DNA of 64,000 nucleotides from Strobilurus pachycystidiatus (taxonomy: Eukaryota > Basidiomycota > Agaricomycetes > Agaricales > Physalacriaceae), in assembly GCA_019915135.1 (NCBI GenBank), contig JAHLMK010000002.1:1302001-1366000 (forward strand), written 5' to 3'. Numbering within the stretch: position 1 is the stretch's first letter; the number at the start of each line of letters is the position of its first letter. The position numbers were made by a program, and so were the translations under genes. The notes below the pieces were generated by a model. The model saw only the letters and a list, made by a program, of their open reading frames with translations, had not been told where the DNA came from and did no database searches. Of this stretch, positions 22,724 to 33,885 are shown one piece after another.

Positions 22724-24285
22724 TTGCTCAATTGTTCGCATCCCGCGTTTGTCTCCGAGGTTCCAGATCCTTACGGCAACACATTTTCTTCCACGGAACG
22801 GCATTTATGCAGCATCCCTGCAATGCTGATCAGGGATATCAACGGCAAGCGTCTTCTCTCGTCTCGCTCTTACAATTTGCAATTACGATCCGTTCTGGAA
22901 AGCCAGTACCCTCTCGTCCTCTCGAACCAGCCGCTCGCCCACCAGCACTCGGAATTGCCCCAGCAAATGCCTGGTCAATCACAGCCTCTCGCTATGTCAG
23001 CTCATCAAAATAATTTTCACTTTGCTCCACAACCGGCTCCCGGTTACTCGACTGCCTCCGTTCCGGCTTTCTTTCCCACAATGCCCCTTGGCCCACTAAA
23101 CATGCCGACAATGTACTCCTTCTGGTCCGCCGGTAATCTGAACCCGCATTTTGACCCTACTACGTTCTAGACGCAACATTCACCTCCATATTTTATGCCG
23201 ACTCCATTTGTGTACGGCGCGCTCTCCTACCCAATGGCTCCACCGGGCTTTAACGCGATGCCGCTCAATTGTCCAGTCCCGCCGCCGCCGCCTGTCCTGC
23301 CTCGTCGTCAGCTGCCCTCGCCTCACCCTAGCGAGCACTCGTCCAGCTCTTTGGAGTCTACCAAGTTTCCCGAGGTACCAGAACCTGGCCCTCGCGTCAC
23401 TCATGGTCTGAACAACCCTTATGCGCCCAGGACGCCGTGTCTTCTGATATACGAAAGGCGCAGTTTTCTCAAGCGTGGCGGAGTTGGCGGATATGGGGAT
23501 GGTGGACATGGGGGTGGTGGCCGCCATGATAGTCATCCTGTGCAGCCGCCTCCGATCCCTCCTCACCCTACGGTGGTTGCTGGACCTGCCCAGCCGCAGA
23601 CCCAGGAAAGTAGTTGCTACACCATCCCCTCATTAACTGGTGTACCCGAGCTGAAATGTGGCTTATCTGGGACAAAGCCACTCAAAACATTCTCCATGCG
23701 TCAAACGTTGTCAATCACATCACGGTCCAGGATACAGCGACTTCATCTCTTGCTCCAGACTCTCGCCGTCTCCCGTCCTTTTGCCCTACCATTCATCAAT
23801 TCTCTACCCCCGCTGAGCTGAAAGCTCGCAATGACTAGATGGCTAAGGATGGCCTAGCATACTCAATTCTTACTGGACATCTTTCGGAGGACATCATGCA
23901 TACTATTCCGCGTCTCAATGATGGCATCACTGCCCGCGACGTCCTTCTCAAACTCCAACGCGCATTCAGTGGTGGTCAGTTCTCAGCTACGCACCTCCGC
24001 TTCCTTGAGACGTCCGCCCAGAAGTATCAACTTGTTTCCACTCCTGACTATCTCATGAAGTGGCGCATCGCCATTCAGGCGATCCAGTCCAGCGAGTCTT
24101 ACAAGAAAACTCCTCGCAAAATTGCCAACTGCATCGCAAAATCCTACCCTCGACTCTCGATTGATGGATCCTGCAAACAAGATTTGCGGTCACCTCGAGG
24201 ATCCCGACCATGTTATTGACTTGGCCTACGTCCAACAGTTGCTCAAGCGCCTTGAGACAAACTACTTGGCATACCTGGCCGACCT
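22724..24285 (+). pseudogene. Copia gag relic, truncated unit 4
   Basis: Carries the same TAG codons (23168-23170, 23836-23838). It breaks off after the Gag core at about 24282-24285, where ACCT is shared with A copy A2, consistent with a microhomology junction. Zinc knuckle, protease and integrase are missing. Confidence 0.85.
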
Positions 24286-25419
24286 CTCACACACTCTCTC
24301 ATACTGTCTGAGCTCACTCAGTACAGTCTGGCACTGAGCAGCAGTGTTCTCATTGTGGTATCTCAACTTTCCCCAAATGAGCTCAAAATCATTTGGCAGT
24401 AAATCGCAAATCACATAACATCGGTCATAGCTACCATGTTGCTGATTGCATCGTCATGTCTCTCATGATGTCCCGGGCCCATCCTATGAGTTTGGACATG
24501 TCACACCATTATGCCCATGTGTGGTATCAACTTTTCTCCAAATGAGCTCAAATGCATTTGCGAGTAATTTCCATTTTTGGAGATGTAGCCTCATGCTACT
24601 GACTTCTTTTCTTGACCTACTAGCCTCAAGGCTATCTCCCCTACCTAGGGATGCTATCTCCGATCACAGGAGCTGTCAATCATGACAGCATCTGTCAATC
24701 ATTTCCAGAAGATCACTTCTGATGCCATGTGTTAAGTTACCCATATCTCAGCCATGTGACATGGAATAACTTCGCACTTTCCCAGGATCAATCTGTCATC
24801 ATCTGGCCTAGGCCCAGTGCTGTCTGTCAGCTGATGCTGGGTCTAGGGCGCCCCAGAGTTGCGAGTTTGATCCCCACTGTGTTGCACCTTGCTTCCTGCC
24901 TTCATCTTCGCATTTTGGCTCTGCAAGGTTTGCACACAGTGTCCCTCCAGTTCTGCTCACAGGAACTGATGCTCCTTTCACCAGTGTACGCTTTGGACAG
25001 TCTCTAGCCCTCCCTGCTGTCTGCTACAGCTAGATCTAACTCGATCTTTCACTGCTGTCCATTGTCACTGGTATGCTTATCCAACTTGATTTCGAGTTGA
25101 TGCCTTATCTTGTGCACAGTGTCCAATCCCTGCCTGCTCCCACGCTTCCTGATAGCGTCGCACTTGGGATTCTGTGCACAGGTGTGTCCCCAGTCCACTC
25201 TCCATAGGCTACAAGCTCAATTTTGCTTCTGTGCTCAGTTTAGCTTGCTCTGCCTTTGTTTCTGCTTCCCCACCCTCCACTCCCTGTAACTGTATCTAGT
25301 TTCTTGTATGTACTTGTATTAGTTCGATGTAGTACATAGCCAGTCACGATCCGCGTAATTTATGGGCCCTTGGGCCCGTTTTAGCCTAACTTCATCGGTG
25401 TGCACCTTTAAGCATTGGC
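24282..25419 (+). repeat. Repeat A, copy A2 (direct, 5'-truncated)
   Basis: About 1,138 bp in the orientation of A1, lacking roughly the first 50 bp. Its 3' terminus (AAGCATTGGC) abuts a reverse-transcriptase frame at 25420 directly. Confidence 0.9.
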
Positions 25420-26793
25420 AATGTATCATCAGAATCCAAAGCTCCTCCGAGCATCTCTTCCACTTATACTGCTCTTCCTCTACCTAGACCACCTCAGCAG
25501 ATCCTAGATGATCCACAGATCCAAGCCTTGCTTGCAGCTGTTGCGGATTACATCCGTGTTGATACTCCTTTCAATGTTGACCGCATTGAGCACTTGTTGA
25601 CTAAACATCCTAACCGTCCATTTGTTGATTCTGTCATTTGCTCTTTCCGTGAAGGTTTCTGACCTTTTCATGATGGAGAATGGGAAGCTCATCTCAAAGA
25701 GCGCTATGATAACTATGCCACAGAGGCTCAAGATCTTGCAGAACTTCGAGTTTATAGAGATCAAGAAATTGCAGCTGGTCGCTGGTCTCCAGCTCTTCCA
25801 GAGAACTTTGTACTTCTTCCTGGCATGCGCATTTCTCCCATGTTTGTTGTCTGGCAGAAAGGCAAACCTCGTGTTGTCATGGATCATACTGGCAATGGTC
25901 TCAATGATGGCATATCCAGAGAGGATGCCAAAGTGCGCTATGATGGTATGCATTCATTTGGTCAACTTCTCAATGATGTGCTCAAAGCACATCCAAATGA
26001 AGAACTGTTGCTCTTCAAGAGTGATGTATCCAAAGCATTCCTCAACCTTCCTGCCCATCCCATTTGGCAACTTCATCAAGTGGTCACTGTAGATGGCAGA
26101 TACCACATTGTGCGCCGTCTCATTCTGGGCACTCGTGCTTCTCCTCGCTGTTGGTGTTCATTCTCTGGACTTCTCAACTAGATAGCTTGGGAACTTGGAG
26201 TCATTGGTCTTCATGACTATATGGATGACTTCTTCGGCTGGGATTTCAAGGGCAATCCTTGTTATGTTTCATGGCAAACGAAGGATTGCATTGGCATTTG
26301 CTTTGTTGATGCTCAATCTTGGAGTCATGATGAAGCAGATTTCATTGGCTGGACAGATGCTAGCAATTCTGGCCTTGCATTTGTTTACGCAGGCAATGGC
26401 TTTGCTTATCAGCTTAAGACTATCACGGGAGTGGACACATTCTTCCGTGAACTTCTTGCTATTCTCTGTCTCATCCACCATGTTGCCTCATTCAAGATTC
26501 CTCCTTGTCGCATTCTGATCCATTCAGACAGCATCGATTCAGTTGCAGTTTTCAACTCCTTGTCTGCATCTCAATCATCACACAATGCCATTCTGTTGGC
26601 AATTGCTGATATTGTGCTGCGCACAGGCATTGATGTGCGAGTTAGACACATCCCTGGAGTTGACAACATCATGGCAGACTTGTTGTCTCGCCTTCTGTTT
26701 GATGATTTTTCCAAACAGTTTCCCTCCTACCGCGTCTGCACATTCCAGCCCCCAAGAGAGCTGGTTCTGGCGCGATGGAGAGAGTGCTTTTAG
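25420..26793 (+). pseudogene. YR-element reverse transcriptase and RNase H
   Basis: The frame is open from 25420 except for TGA at 25660-25662 (FREGF*PF) and TAG at 26179-26181 (SGLLN*IAW). Both sit where I recall Trp in agaricomycete relatives. RT has FKSDVSKAFLNLP and RRLILGTRASPRC, and YMDD at 26218-26229. RNase H starts only about 41 codons later (WTDAS at 26349-26363), so the RT thumb and connection are deleted. RNase H continues with TFFRELLAI, LIHSDSIDSV and HIPGVDNIMADLLSR. It ends at 26793, overlapping the recombinase ATG at 26775 by 19 nt. Confidence 0.8.
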
Positions 26794-27210
26794 AGGCCTT
26801 GGGCGAGAGGAGAAAGACTGATCCCTCTCGCCCACCTATGGACTTGAAGAAACTAGATGACTTAGTCTTGTATCTACAAGTCCATGCAATTGAAAAGTCC
26901 ACTCGTAAAAACTATGCTACTGGTGCCAGAGACTATGCTAGATTCTGTCACAATCACAGCCTTCCTCTGGATCCCACTCCAGAAACTCTATCTCGCTATA
27001 TTGCTTATACTTCTCAATTCATTGCCTCTGGCTCCAAATATCTTTCTGGAGCACGTCACTTTCTCAAGGAGTTCTATCCCTCATTCACTGAAGCTAGAGC
27101 ATCTGCTCTAGTGCAAGCTACTATCAGAGGAGCCAAAAAGATCAGAGCCGATCCAGTGAAGCGCAAACCACCTCTGCGCACTTCTCATCTGCAACTCTTT
27201 GTTAATACTG

Positions 27211-27849
27211 TGGTGGTGGGCAATTCTCGGATCGGCCATGAGCGCTTAGTCAGCCGGTTAGTTTGAGTTACCGGGAATTCGATGGCAAGTGCGATTTGGA
27301 CTACATCCACGACGATGCCTCGCAATCTGGCCCTCTGTTACATATCTACATGCATTATACTGGCTATTTATGATAATATAATGGCTCAAAACCTCAGAAT
27401 TTGTCCTCCTCAGCCATTTCTGCATCCTCCTTCAGTCACAGAGACACGTTCAGTCACAGATAGTCACGATCAATTAACGCGTTCAGACGCGTTCACCGTG
27501 GTGCATTTATCATGAGATTGGCTGCACCTTGCACCACAAAAAATTAGGAAAGTAATGAGTGCACATAGATCTTGGATTTGCTGGCAGGATTTGACCTGCA
27601 AAGCAGTAGTTTCCGATATCACCTACAGTGCTACTTGCATTCTCAGGACTCTGATGTTGGTTTTCAATATCCCGCCAGCAAAAAGATGATATAGCTATTA
27701 GAACAATATCTGTCTCCTAGAAATGCTGATAGTCTACGTGTGTGAGCTCAGAAATGCACCGGCCATGATCATCGAGAAATTGGCAGGGAATGATGGCCTA
27801 GCCAAATAGTGCCAAATCTCACGCCCGAACCGGGGATTGCCCACCACCA
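27211..27849. mobile_element. hAT-like MITE (639 bp) with a 7-bp target-site duplication
   Basis: The left end is TGGTGGTGGGCAAT and the right end is its complement ATTGCCCACCACCA; similarity extends about 20 bp. AATACTG flanks both sides (27204-27210 and 27850-27856). The GGGCAA core resembles many hAT ends, but hAT normally duplicates 8 bp and here only 7 match. There is no transposase coding. An 11-bp internal inverted repeat (GCTGGCRGGAT) bounds a tRNA-like segment. Confidence 0.85.
27574..27681 (-). other. tRNA-like segment inside the MITE
   Basis: On the minus strand the ends GCTGGCGGGAT and ATCCTGCCAGC can form an acceptor-like stem. GCAGG/CCTGC with a TCAAAT loop looks like a T arm lacking one loop base. 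The segment is too long and too poor in its other arms to call a functional tRNA. It may be a captured tRNA or a SINE fragment. Confidence 0.25.
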
Positions 27850-28522
27850 AATACTGCAAATGCAACTCTGAGCTATGATGATCTTCTCTTTGCCACTCTT
27901 ATGGCTTGTGCATTCTATGGCTGTCATCGCATGGGAGAGCTGTTACAGCCTAATTCCAAAGCACTCAAAGATTGGCGTAAGATCATCAAGAGAGCTTCTC
28001 TGCATTTTGAGCCTGGCTATGCAGGATACAAGCTGCCTTATCATAAAGGTAATCAGTTCTATCAAGGAACAAACATGCTCTTCACTCCTCAGAAGATTGC
28101 AAACCCGGTTGAGCTTCCCAAGCAATACACCAAACTCCGAGACAAGCTCCATGGAGCTCGGTCTGCTCTCTTCATTTGTGAGAATGGGACTATTCCCACT
28201 CGCAGTTGGATTGAAAGAAAGTTCTTTGCTCTGGTGGGAAGAGAATTTGGAGTTCACTCTGCTCGTTCTGGTGGTGCCACCTACTATGCTGGCTTAGGTC
28301 TCTCTGATGCTATCATTCAGGCTTTGGGCCGTTGGTCTTCAGAGGCCTTCAAGATCTATATTTGTGATAATCCAGCTGTACATGCTGCACAACAGCTTGC
28401 AGCACAGAAGCAATCCTCCACTTCCAATTCCTAACATCAATCTCTACTCTCATCTCGCGTCTCGTTCACATTTTTTCTCACCACCACCATCCCCAACACA
28501 CAACATTCATCTATGAAGCTCT

Positions 28523-28606
28523 CATAGCCAGTTACGATCTGCGTAATTTATAGGCCCTTGGGCCCGTTTTAGCCTAACTTCATTGGTGTGAACCTTTAAG
28601 CATTGG
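28523..28606 (+). repeat. Repeat A fragment A3 (3'-terminal 84 bp)
   Basis: Matches the last 84 bp of A (CATAGCCAG... to AAGCATTGGC), in the same orientation as A2 and just downstream of the recombinase. Together A2 and A3 make a direct repeat around the YR element. Confidence 0.85.
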
Positions 28607-29171
28607 CTATATAGGCCAGTGACATCTCCAACGCTACACTATCTGCTTGCGCACTGGTCATCGGTCAATAGGCTCCAGGGCAGAGGACCAGGACTTACAC
28701 AGCACGCTCCCAAACCTTCTTTCATTCCTCAAAATAATCCTGAACAACGCTCAGACAGCCGTCCGGCCTGCATGCCTGGTATACCTCACCCTCAAAGTCT
28801 TCTCCAGCTAGTGAATCCTCGAAGTAAGGGGGGCGGCTGGTGAAAATGGCCAGTGAATCTGACATTGTGAGGTGGAGTGTAACAAGCGTGTTGTTCCTAG
28901 AGGCTTGTCGTAGGATGTTGGCAGAGGTGGGAAGAATGTCGGATGTGCTAGGAAGCGGTGTACCTGGGCGTGGGAATTCTTGATCAGACTTCCAGCCGTA
29001 TATGAACCGAGACTGTCAATGATTCAAAAATCCCGTTTGGCTCTTCCCGCGGGACCCATTTCACCACCTGCCTTGTTGTGTAGCTTATAGATAATTGGGG
29101 AGCTTACCTTGCTAGCATTGACGTACTGTAAATAAAACAAGATCAATATTTGTGCATCGAGTCAGGGCCAT
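28607..29171. other. Stretch without recognised features
   Basis: I see no convincing coding frame, repeat shared with the rest of the window, or RNA gene here. Confidence 0.5.
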
Positions 29172-29774
29172 TTGCACCCCCGCGTGTCGAATGCAGAATC
29201 AAGAGCATTTCCTTGCTTCCACATGACCAAGTCGATTATGGCCACCCATAGCTTTACATCAGGATCACTGTCTCTCCCATCACCCACGGACAAGGACCTT
29301 CTGCCTCCTACTAGGCGATTCAGGACTGTCCGTTCTCCGATGCTGAATCAGACGACTCAAGCTCAGTTTGAATTGAGGGCTTTGGCAGCCACACAGTTTG
29401 GGCCAGCTGTAGGAAGCATGTTTGTCAGTGCTTTGGAATCACCAGACTCCCCCGAAAGAGCAGAGGATTCAGAGGACTCCCACTCATCGTCCAACTCCTC
29501 ACTCTCCGATCCGCCTCCCCCCTCTAGTTATGATACGGCATGATCCAAAGCCATCCATCTTGCAGAGAAAAGGGCTTACCTGATTCAGACCAATAGGTCT
29601 GCGCACCGGGAGTCAGGAAGGTGCCGCAAGGTAGCTCTGAACCTACGCACGGATGTGGCAAATGTACGTCTGTCAAGTAGCCCTGTCAGGCTGTCCCTCC
29701 TCACAAAGCCCACAGAGTTGGAACACCCCAGCCAAGGATGCATCAGAGAGTCAGAGTCCCCGTGAGGCTAAAGT
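29172..29774 (+). pseudogene. Unrecognised gene fragment, Ser/Pro-rich then basic-helical
   Basis: A frame of 123 codons ends in a Ser/Asp/Pro-rich stretch at TGA 29541-29543. The same frame continues for about 75 codons with amphipathic, Lys/Arg-rich composition, suggesting the TGA replaced a Trp codon. A start at the ATG at 29223 would also fit. I do not recognise the family. It could be the 5' part of the gene whose later exons are at 31489-33114. Confidence 0.3.
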
Positions 29775-31488
29775 AGGGAGTCTGCCGGAATCGTGCGACG
29801 TCCTTTCTTTGACTTCAATGAATCATGACGGTGTGCGTGGGCTCAATAATTCAAAGCCCAAAGTGAGAGTTGACGCCATAGTTTCGCATCAGAATCTAGA
29901 CTTGGGTGTGGATGGGGTAGCAGAGGTGGGCATGCCTGTGCTCTGAGCGAGAGAGGCCCCGGTGAATTGTGCTTTGAGAAGCCAAGAGCGTCGGACCAGG
30001 CTGATTATTGCGAGCCATCATGGACAGTCTGTCTGAGAGCGTGACTGTGCAGTTTACCCGCCCCAGAATAGGCGCTCATTGAAGTAGTGACACTTAAGTA
30101 TAATAGATGGTTTGAGCATTGACGTTTTATCGAAGTAGGAGGCACGTCGACCTTGAAGAGTGGCGGAGGTTTGTTAGGTGCCACCGGTCTGACAAATGCG
30201 GAAATCAGTCGGGACAGCCGTCCCCTTGTGACTGCCATCCCTTCAGTGTCGTCGCCGCGGCCGACCTCTCTCACCCATCTGAGAGAACACATCATGGAGA
30301 CCAACGCTGTAGATGGGAGAGACAGTGCAAAAAGCAATTCGCCGCTCGGCTTTGAATCGGCGTCCTCAACTAATCATGCCAATAGACCATGTACCCTAAC
30401 CGCTCAGTACCTCAAATATCCCCTACGAAGGGCCGCCAGTGTATGACTAGAGGCCGCGTACCTCTGGATTTGGCCTCAGCGCTGTCCTCAACAGTTTTGC
30501 GGCACAGCATACCACGACGATTCAGACCCAGTTTCCTCAGTTGCAGTCCTACCAGTCTGCCTGAACTTCAACGGGCCAGTTTCACGCCCAGCGACGCGCC
30601 AAACCCTCCATCTACGGTCTATAATCACGAGGTGCTGACCTGGAAGTAGCGCGATGTGTCAATGGGCCGCGGAAGTCGTCATTCTGGTAAGTCTCTTCTT
30701 TTCATTTCGTTATCTAGACGGCGCCAAGCGATCGCTCTACTACTGTGTTCGCAAACTCATTACAGCTCAGTGACCGCGCCGCCCGCCGCCCGCCACCCAC
30801 GTCGCAAGCCCATCACAATTGCTTGTACTTAGCCCACAGGACAACTACGCTAGCCTGTTCATGCCGCTTCCTGACGGAAGTCGTGGCAACAACGCGGCCT
30901 CGCCGGAGCAGAGGTGCCGTCACGACAAGCTGCAGCCCCTCAATGTACGCGGCACTGGCTGCCAACGTGTCCAAAGCCACTCCTCCCACAATTCAAGGCA
31001 TCTCTCTTTCTCTGAAGCCTCAATGGCGGGAGATCGTCACTGGCACGGCTACCTTAGATGCATCTTGGCCATCAGAAAGCGGAGAGCAGGTTAGTTGCCG
31101 ATTTAGCCCATTACCGACTGCTGACCCAGGAGCATGTCGCTGGCACAGCTACACCGAGGTCTGGGTCGACGGGTTTGATGACTTGGGTTTAGCGCGCTTC
31201 CCACTAACGTCTCAGGAGCTTGTCACTTGCACAGCTGCACCAGAAGCGTTGCGTGGGGAAGGGCGGGGATTTATGGGATTGCCTGCTATCAGCTTCAGCG
31301 TAAGTTGGCTCTTTGATTATTTGTGTTATTGGAAATCCTCCATTGTTCCCAAATGTCATGCCGCTGGTCAAATTCTTCCACTCACCCCCGTCGGCAAACT
31401 CTGCTCCTGACATCTCCTCCGACCTAACGTTGTTGACTTTATTTCCCACTTATTTCTTATGACCCAAATTTCATCATTCGACTAATCT
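29775..31488. other. 1.7 kb with only weak coding signals
   Basis: Plus-strand frames at 30153-30446 and 30745-31410 are open but biased in composition and lack recognisable domains. They may be degenerate exons. No repeat or RNA gene is seen. Confidence 0.35.
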
Positions 31489-33114
31489 ATGTATTACATT
31501 GACTCGGACAGACTCGCTAAGAATCCCTCGGCCAGAAACACCATTCTGACGGTCTGGGATGTGAAAGAGGTCGTAGATGCTCCCAAATTACCCCATTTCA
31601 CGGAAACCCTACCATTGGAGTGTTTTCAGCCTTTTTGCATGAGTGATCTGATAGCGGCGACCAGTGGCTTACTGACGTAGAACAGGAGCCTCAGAAAGAT
31701 TGGGTCAAGGATGCCTTCCCACTTCCCAGGTCAGACTGGCCCAAATATTTGGTGTCCAGCACCGAGCGCACCTACACCAAATTTCCACCCTTGGTCAACG
31801 AGACGTTAGTGTTGCATTGGCCCAGCCTTGCCGTTGTGTTTAGCAACCAAATTGATGCAATTGTAGACTTGTCTGAAAAAGCGATGAGCACGCTGTTTGG
31901 TGTGGTATTTGGAACCATTCTTCAACTCTTTGAGGACAAGAAATACTGCCTGGCGTAAGTGTCTTTCATTCAGTCCACTAATCGTTCACTCATCTCTCCC
32001 AGCACTATGCCGGCCGCCGTTCGAGTAACAGATTGGAACGTCCCAGTGCTCTACTGGAATATCTCAGGAACGCAGATACTTAACAACATCATCGTTAGAA
32101 AAAACACTCAAGTCTACAAAGCCATACGCACATGCACTCAAGTACCGCACAAGAACCTTTATCTATTCCAATGGCCAGCCATCAATAGCAGCTACCAGAA
32201 CATATTAGGCTACTGCTGGGTGGAAGACAAGAAATTCTTCATTCCAGCTTTTGACCGACTCCAATTAATATTGGGCGGCACCACGCTCCTTTCCCAACGT
32301 TTCATGCTCAGTCTCCCGAGTATTACCATATACCTGTGGACAGCATATAGAAACAATGTTTACCTACATACCCTGAGACTGAAGGAATATCCTGAGGACA
32401 GCATAGACTGGCCCGTGCGTCTCATTTTCAATTTGCTCCTACTCAGACTGCGTTTATCCTGATGGTTTCACAGGGGGTCACATTCCAGTCGCACGTGCGA
32501 GGTGGCAAGTCAATATGCCCACGCAGGCTTGTTGCTGGATGGCCTTTGTCATCCGATGTGTCGCCGTCACCCTCAAGGAGGTAGTGGACAGTGATATTGA
32601 CTTTGTCAATTCAGACGGAGATAAAGTCCTTGCCCAATGTTTGAATTTGCGAGCAAACAAGATGGCCCGCGGACAAGGCAGTGGAAGATGGCGGCTCGAT
32701 TATGGGGCAGATGCCATCAAAGACCATCGCGCTTCCCTAGCCTCACAAAGAGAAAGCCAGAGCACTCCTGTTGGAGAAACGGGGATTTTTGGGATTTTGG
32801 CAGACAAGACCGAAGAGGGTACCGCATTAACACCTCGTAGAGCCTCCCGCAAACGCAGGCAACTGGAGGAAGATGTTCCTGGCCACAGCGGCAGACATCG
32901 AAAGGATCACCCCGACAATCCAGACTCTGATGCAGGCAAGAAAATTAGCTCTGCCGCCAGGAGCAAGAAGGGTAACACCTTTGGAAACATTCTGGGTCCT
33001 TCTCACAACACACGGGCAAGGTTGAAGGAGATGGTGCTGGCCAACCGTCGCTACCAAATGTCTTTTGACTGGGTCATGGGCGACATGTATTCTTGCTGTC
33101 GCCTTCACATCTAG
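31489..33114 (+). pseudogene. Unrecognised spliced gene, probably degenerate
   Basis: A clear GT-AG intron at 31955-32002 (GTAAGT...CCCAG, 48 nt) joins a frame at about 31680-31954 to 32003-32462 in phase. The protein is hydrophobic and aromatic with no known domain. Upstream, a frame at 31489-31680 does not join without a frameshift. Downstream, 32515-33114 encodes a basic, possibly nuclear tail (RRASRKRRQ). I cannot name the family. Splicing supports a real ancestral gene, and the broken frames suggest decay. Confidence 0.4.
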
Positions 33115-33885
33115 CTTACATGATGATGTTGTATGTAGTACATAGTGTCGCAAATCATATTACATAGTGTTGTAAACCAAATCGCAATACATAGTGCACC
33201 GCCAATTGGAGTTGACCTCGCAGTGAGATCAGGTCAATGATCACAGGAGGTTTTCACGCTGATATCAGGCTGAGTCGCTCGGAGTCCCCAACAATATCAG
33301 CCGCAACGGTCGATGGATTCTTATATGACTGGCATCTAGCACAGGCATCAACGTTGGCATCCCACGATTTTGTTGACAACGTCCAGAGTACCTCTGTCTC
33401 ATATGCCACTCATCCAGAAAACCGCTCATGAACTGATTCTTTCTTTTCATTTATGGAAGAATGATATGGAAACAGTGTTTTCATTGCAAAGTACAAAAGG
33501 TACAAGTATATATAATACTGTATACATAAGAAAGGAATGGATACCTGATGTCCTGTGCATCACGAGTGGACGTTGATGCGAAGTTGCTTCTCAATGGAGT
33601 CCGGAAAATCTACAGAGTAGAAATATTGGACGATGCAAAAGGATGAGAAGGGGCACGTACCAACAAAGGTTTCAGAGAGTCAGTTAGACAGGGCCTGATT
33701 CTGGATCACAGGCAGATAGAACAGCGGGAGGTGAGTGAGAGCGAACCAGAGCAAAGCATGCGCCAGTAGTCTCAAACGTCCGCAGAAACAAGGTTATCTG
33801 CTTGATTGTTGATGTGGATGGATGCCGTGCGCATGCCCTTGTGCTTGTGATTGGTCGTCCTTGGGAGTAGGTCGTCATTGTGTCT
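33115..33885. other. AT-rich spacer
   Basis: ACATAGTG recurs three times within 33139-33201. I see no gene, RNA or longer repeat. Confidence 0.5.

Larger units (their letters stand above)
6792..24285. repeat. Tandem array: three complete 4,806-bp units and a truncated fourth
   Basis: Units start at 6792, 11598, 16404 and 21210. The period is exactly 4,806 bp; between units 3 and 4 landmarks after a 9-bp deletion near 22294 are offset by 4,797. Each complete unit reads: inverted A repeat, copia LTR, defective copia gag-protease-integrase, a rearranged A fragment, and a short copia linker. Units differ at only a handful of bases (for example near 10051/14857, 10965/15771, 16326 and 19121). All share the same disabling stops, so the array grew by DNA duplication after the element died. 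Unit 4 breaks off at about 24282-24285, where A copy A2 begins. Confidence 0.95.
26775..28434 (+). pseudogene. YR-element tyrosine recombinase, split by a MITE
   Basis: The N-terminal SAM-like core-binding domain (STRKNYATGARDYARFC) is at 26895-27000. The frame stops at the insertion at 27204-27856. The C-terminal catalytic domain has Arg in YGCHRMGELL (27928-27930), His and Arg in HSARSGGA (28255-28266), GRWSSEAF, and the nucleophile Tyr in KIYI (28357-28359). Removing the 639-bp insert and one copy of its 7-bp target duplication restores one continuous frame. The insertion is therefore recent relative to the recombinase. Confidence 0.85.
25420..28522 (+). mobile_element. Tyrosine-recombinase retrotransposon (DIRS/Ngaro type), defective
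   Basis: The order is RT, RNase H, then a tyrosine recombinase in an overlapping frame. This combination defines DIRS-like (YR) retrotransposons, which integrate without a DDE integrase. It is flanked by A copy A2 on the left and an 84-bp A 3' end in the same orientation on the right. It has stops in RT, a deletion between RT and RNase H, and a MITE inside the recombinase. Without the MITE it is about 2.46 kb. Confidence 0.8.

Noticed and set aside
6792..24285. CRISPR-like or rDNA-like array
   Set aside because: The unit is 4.8 kb, made of LTR and gag-pol relics, with no short direct repeats and spacers and no rRNA sequence.
5018..25419. Repeat A as an ordinary LTR
   Set aside because: No TG...CA ends, no primer site or purine tract beside it, and no 5-bp duplication at any copy.
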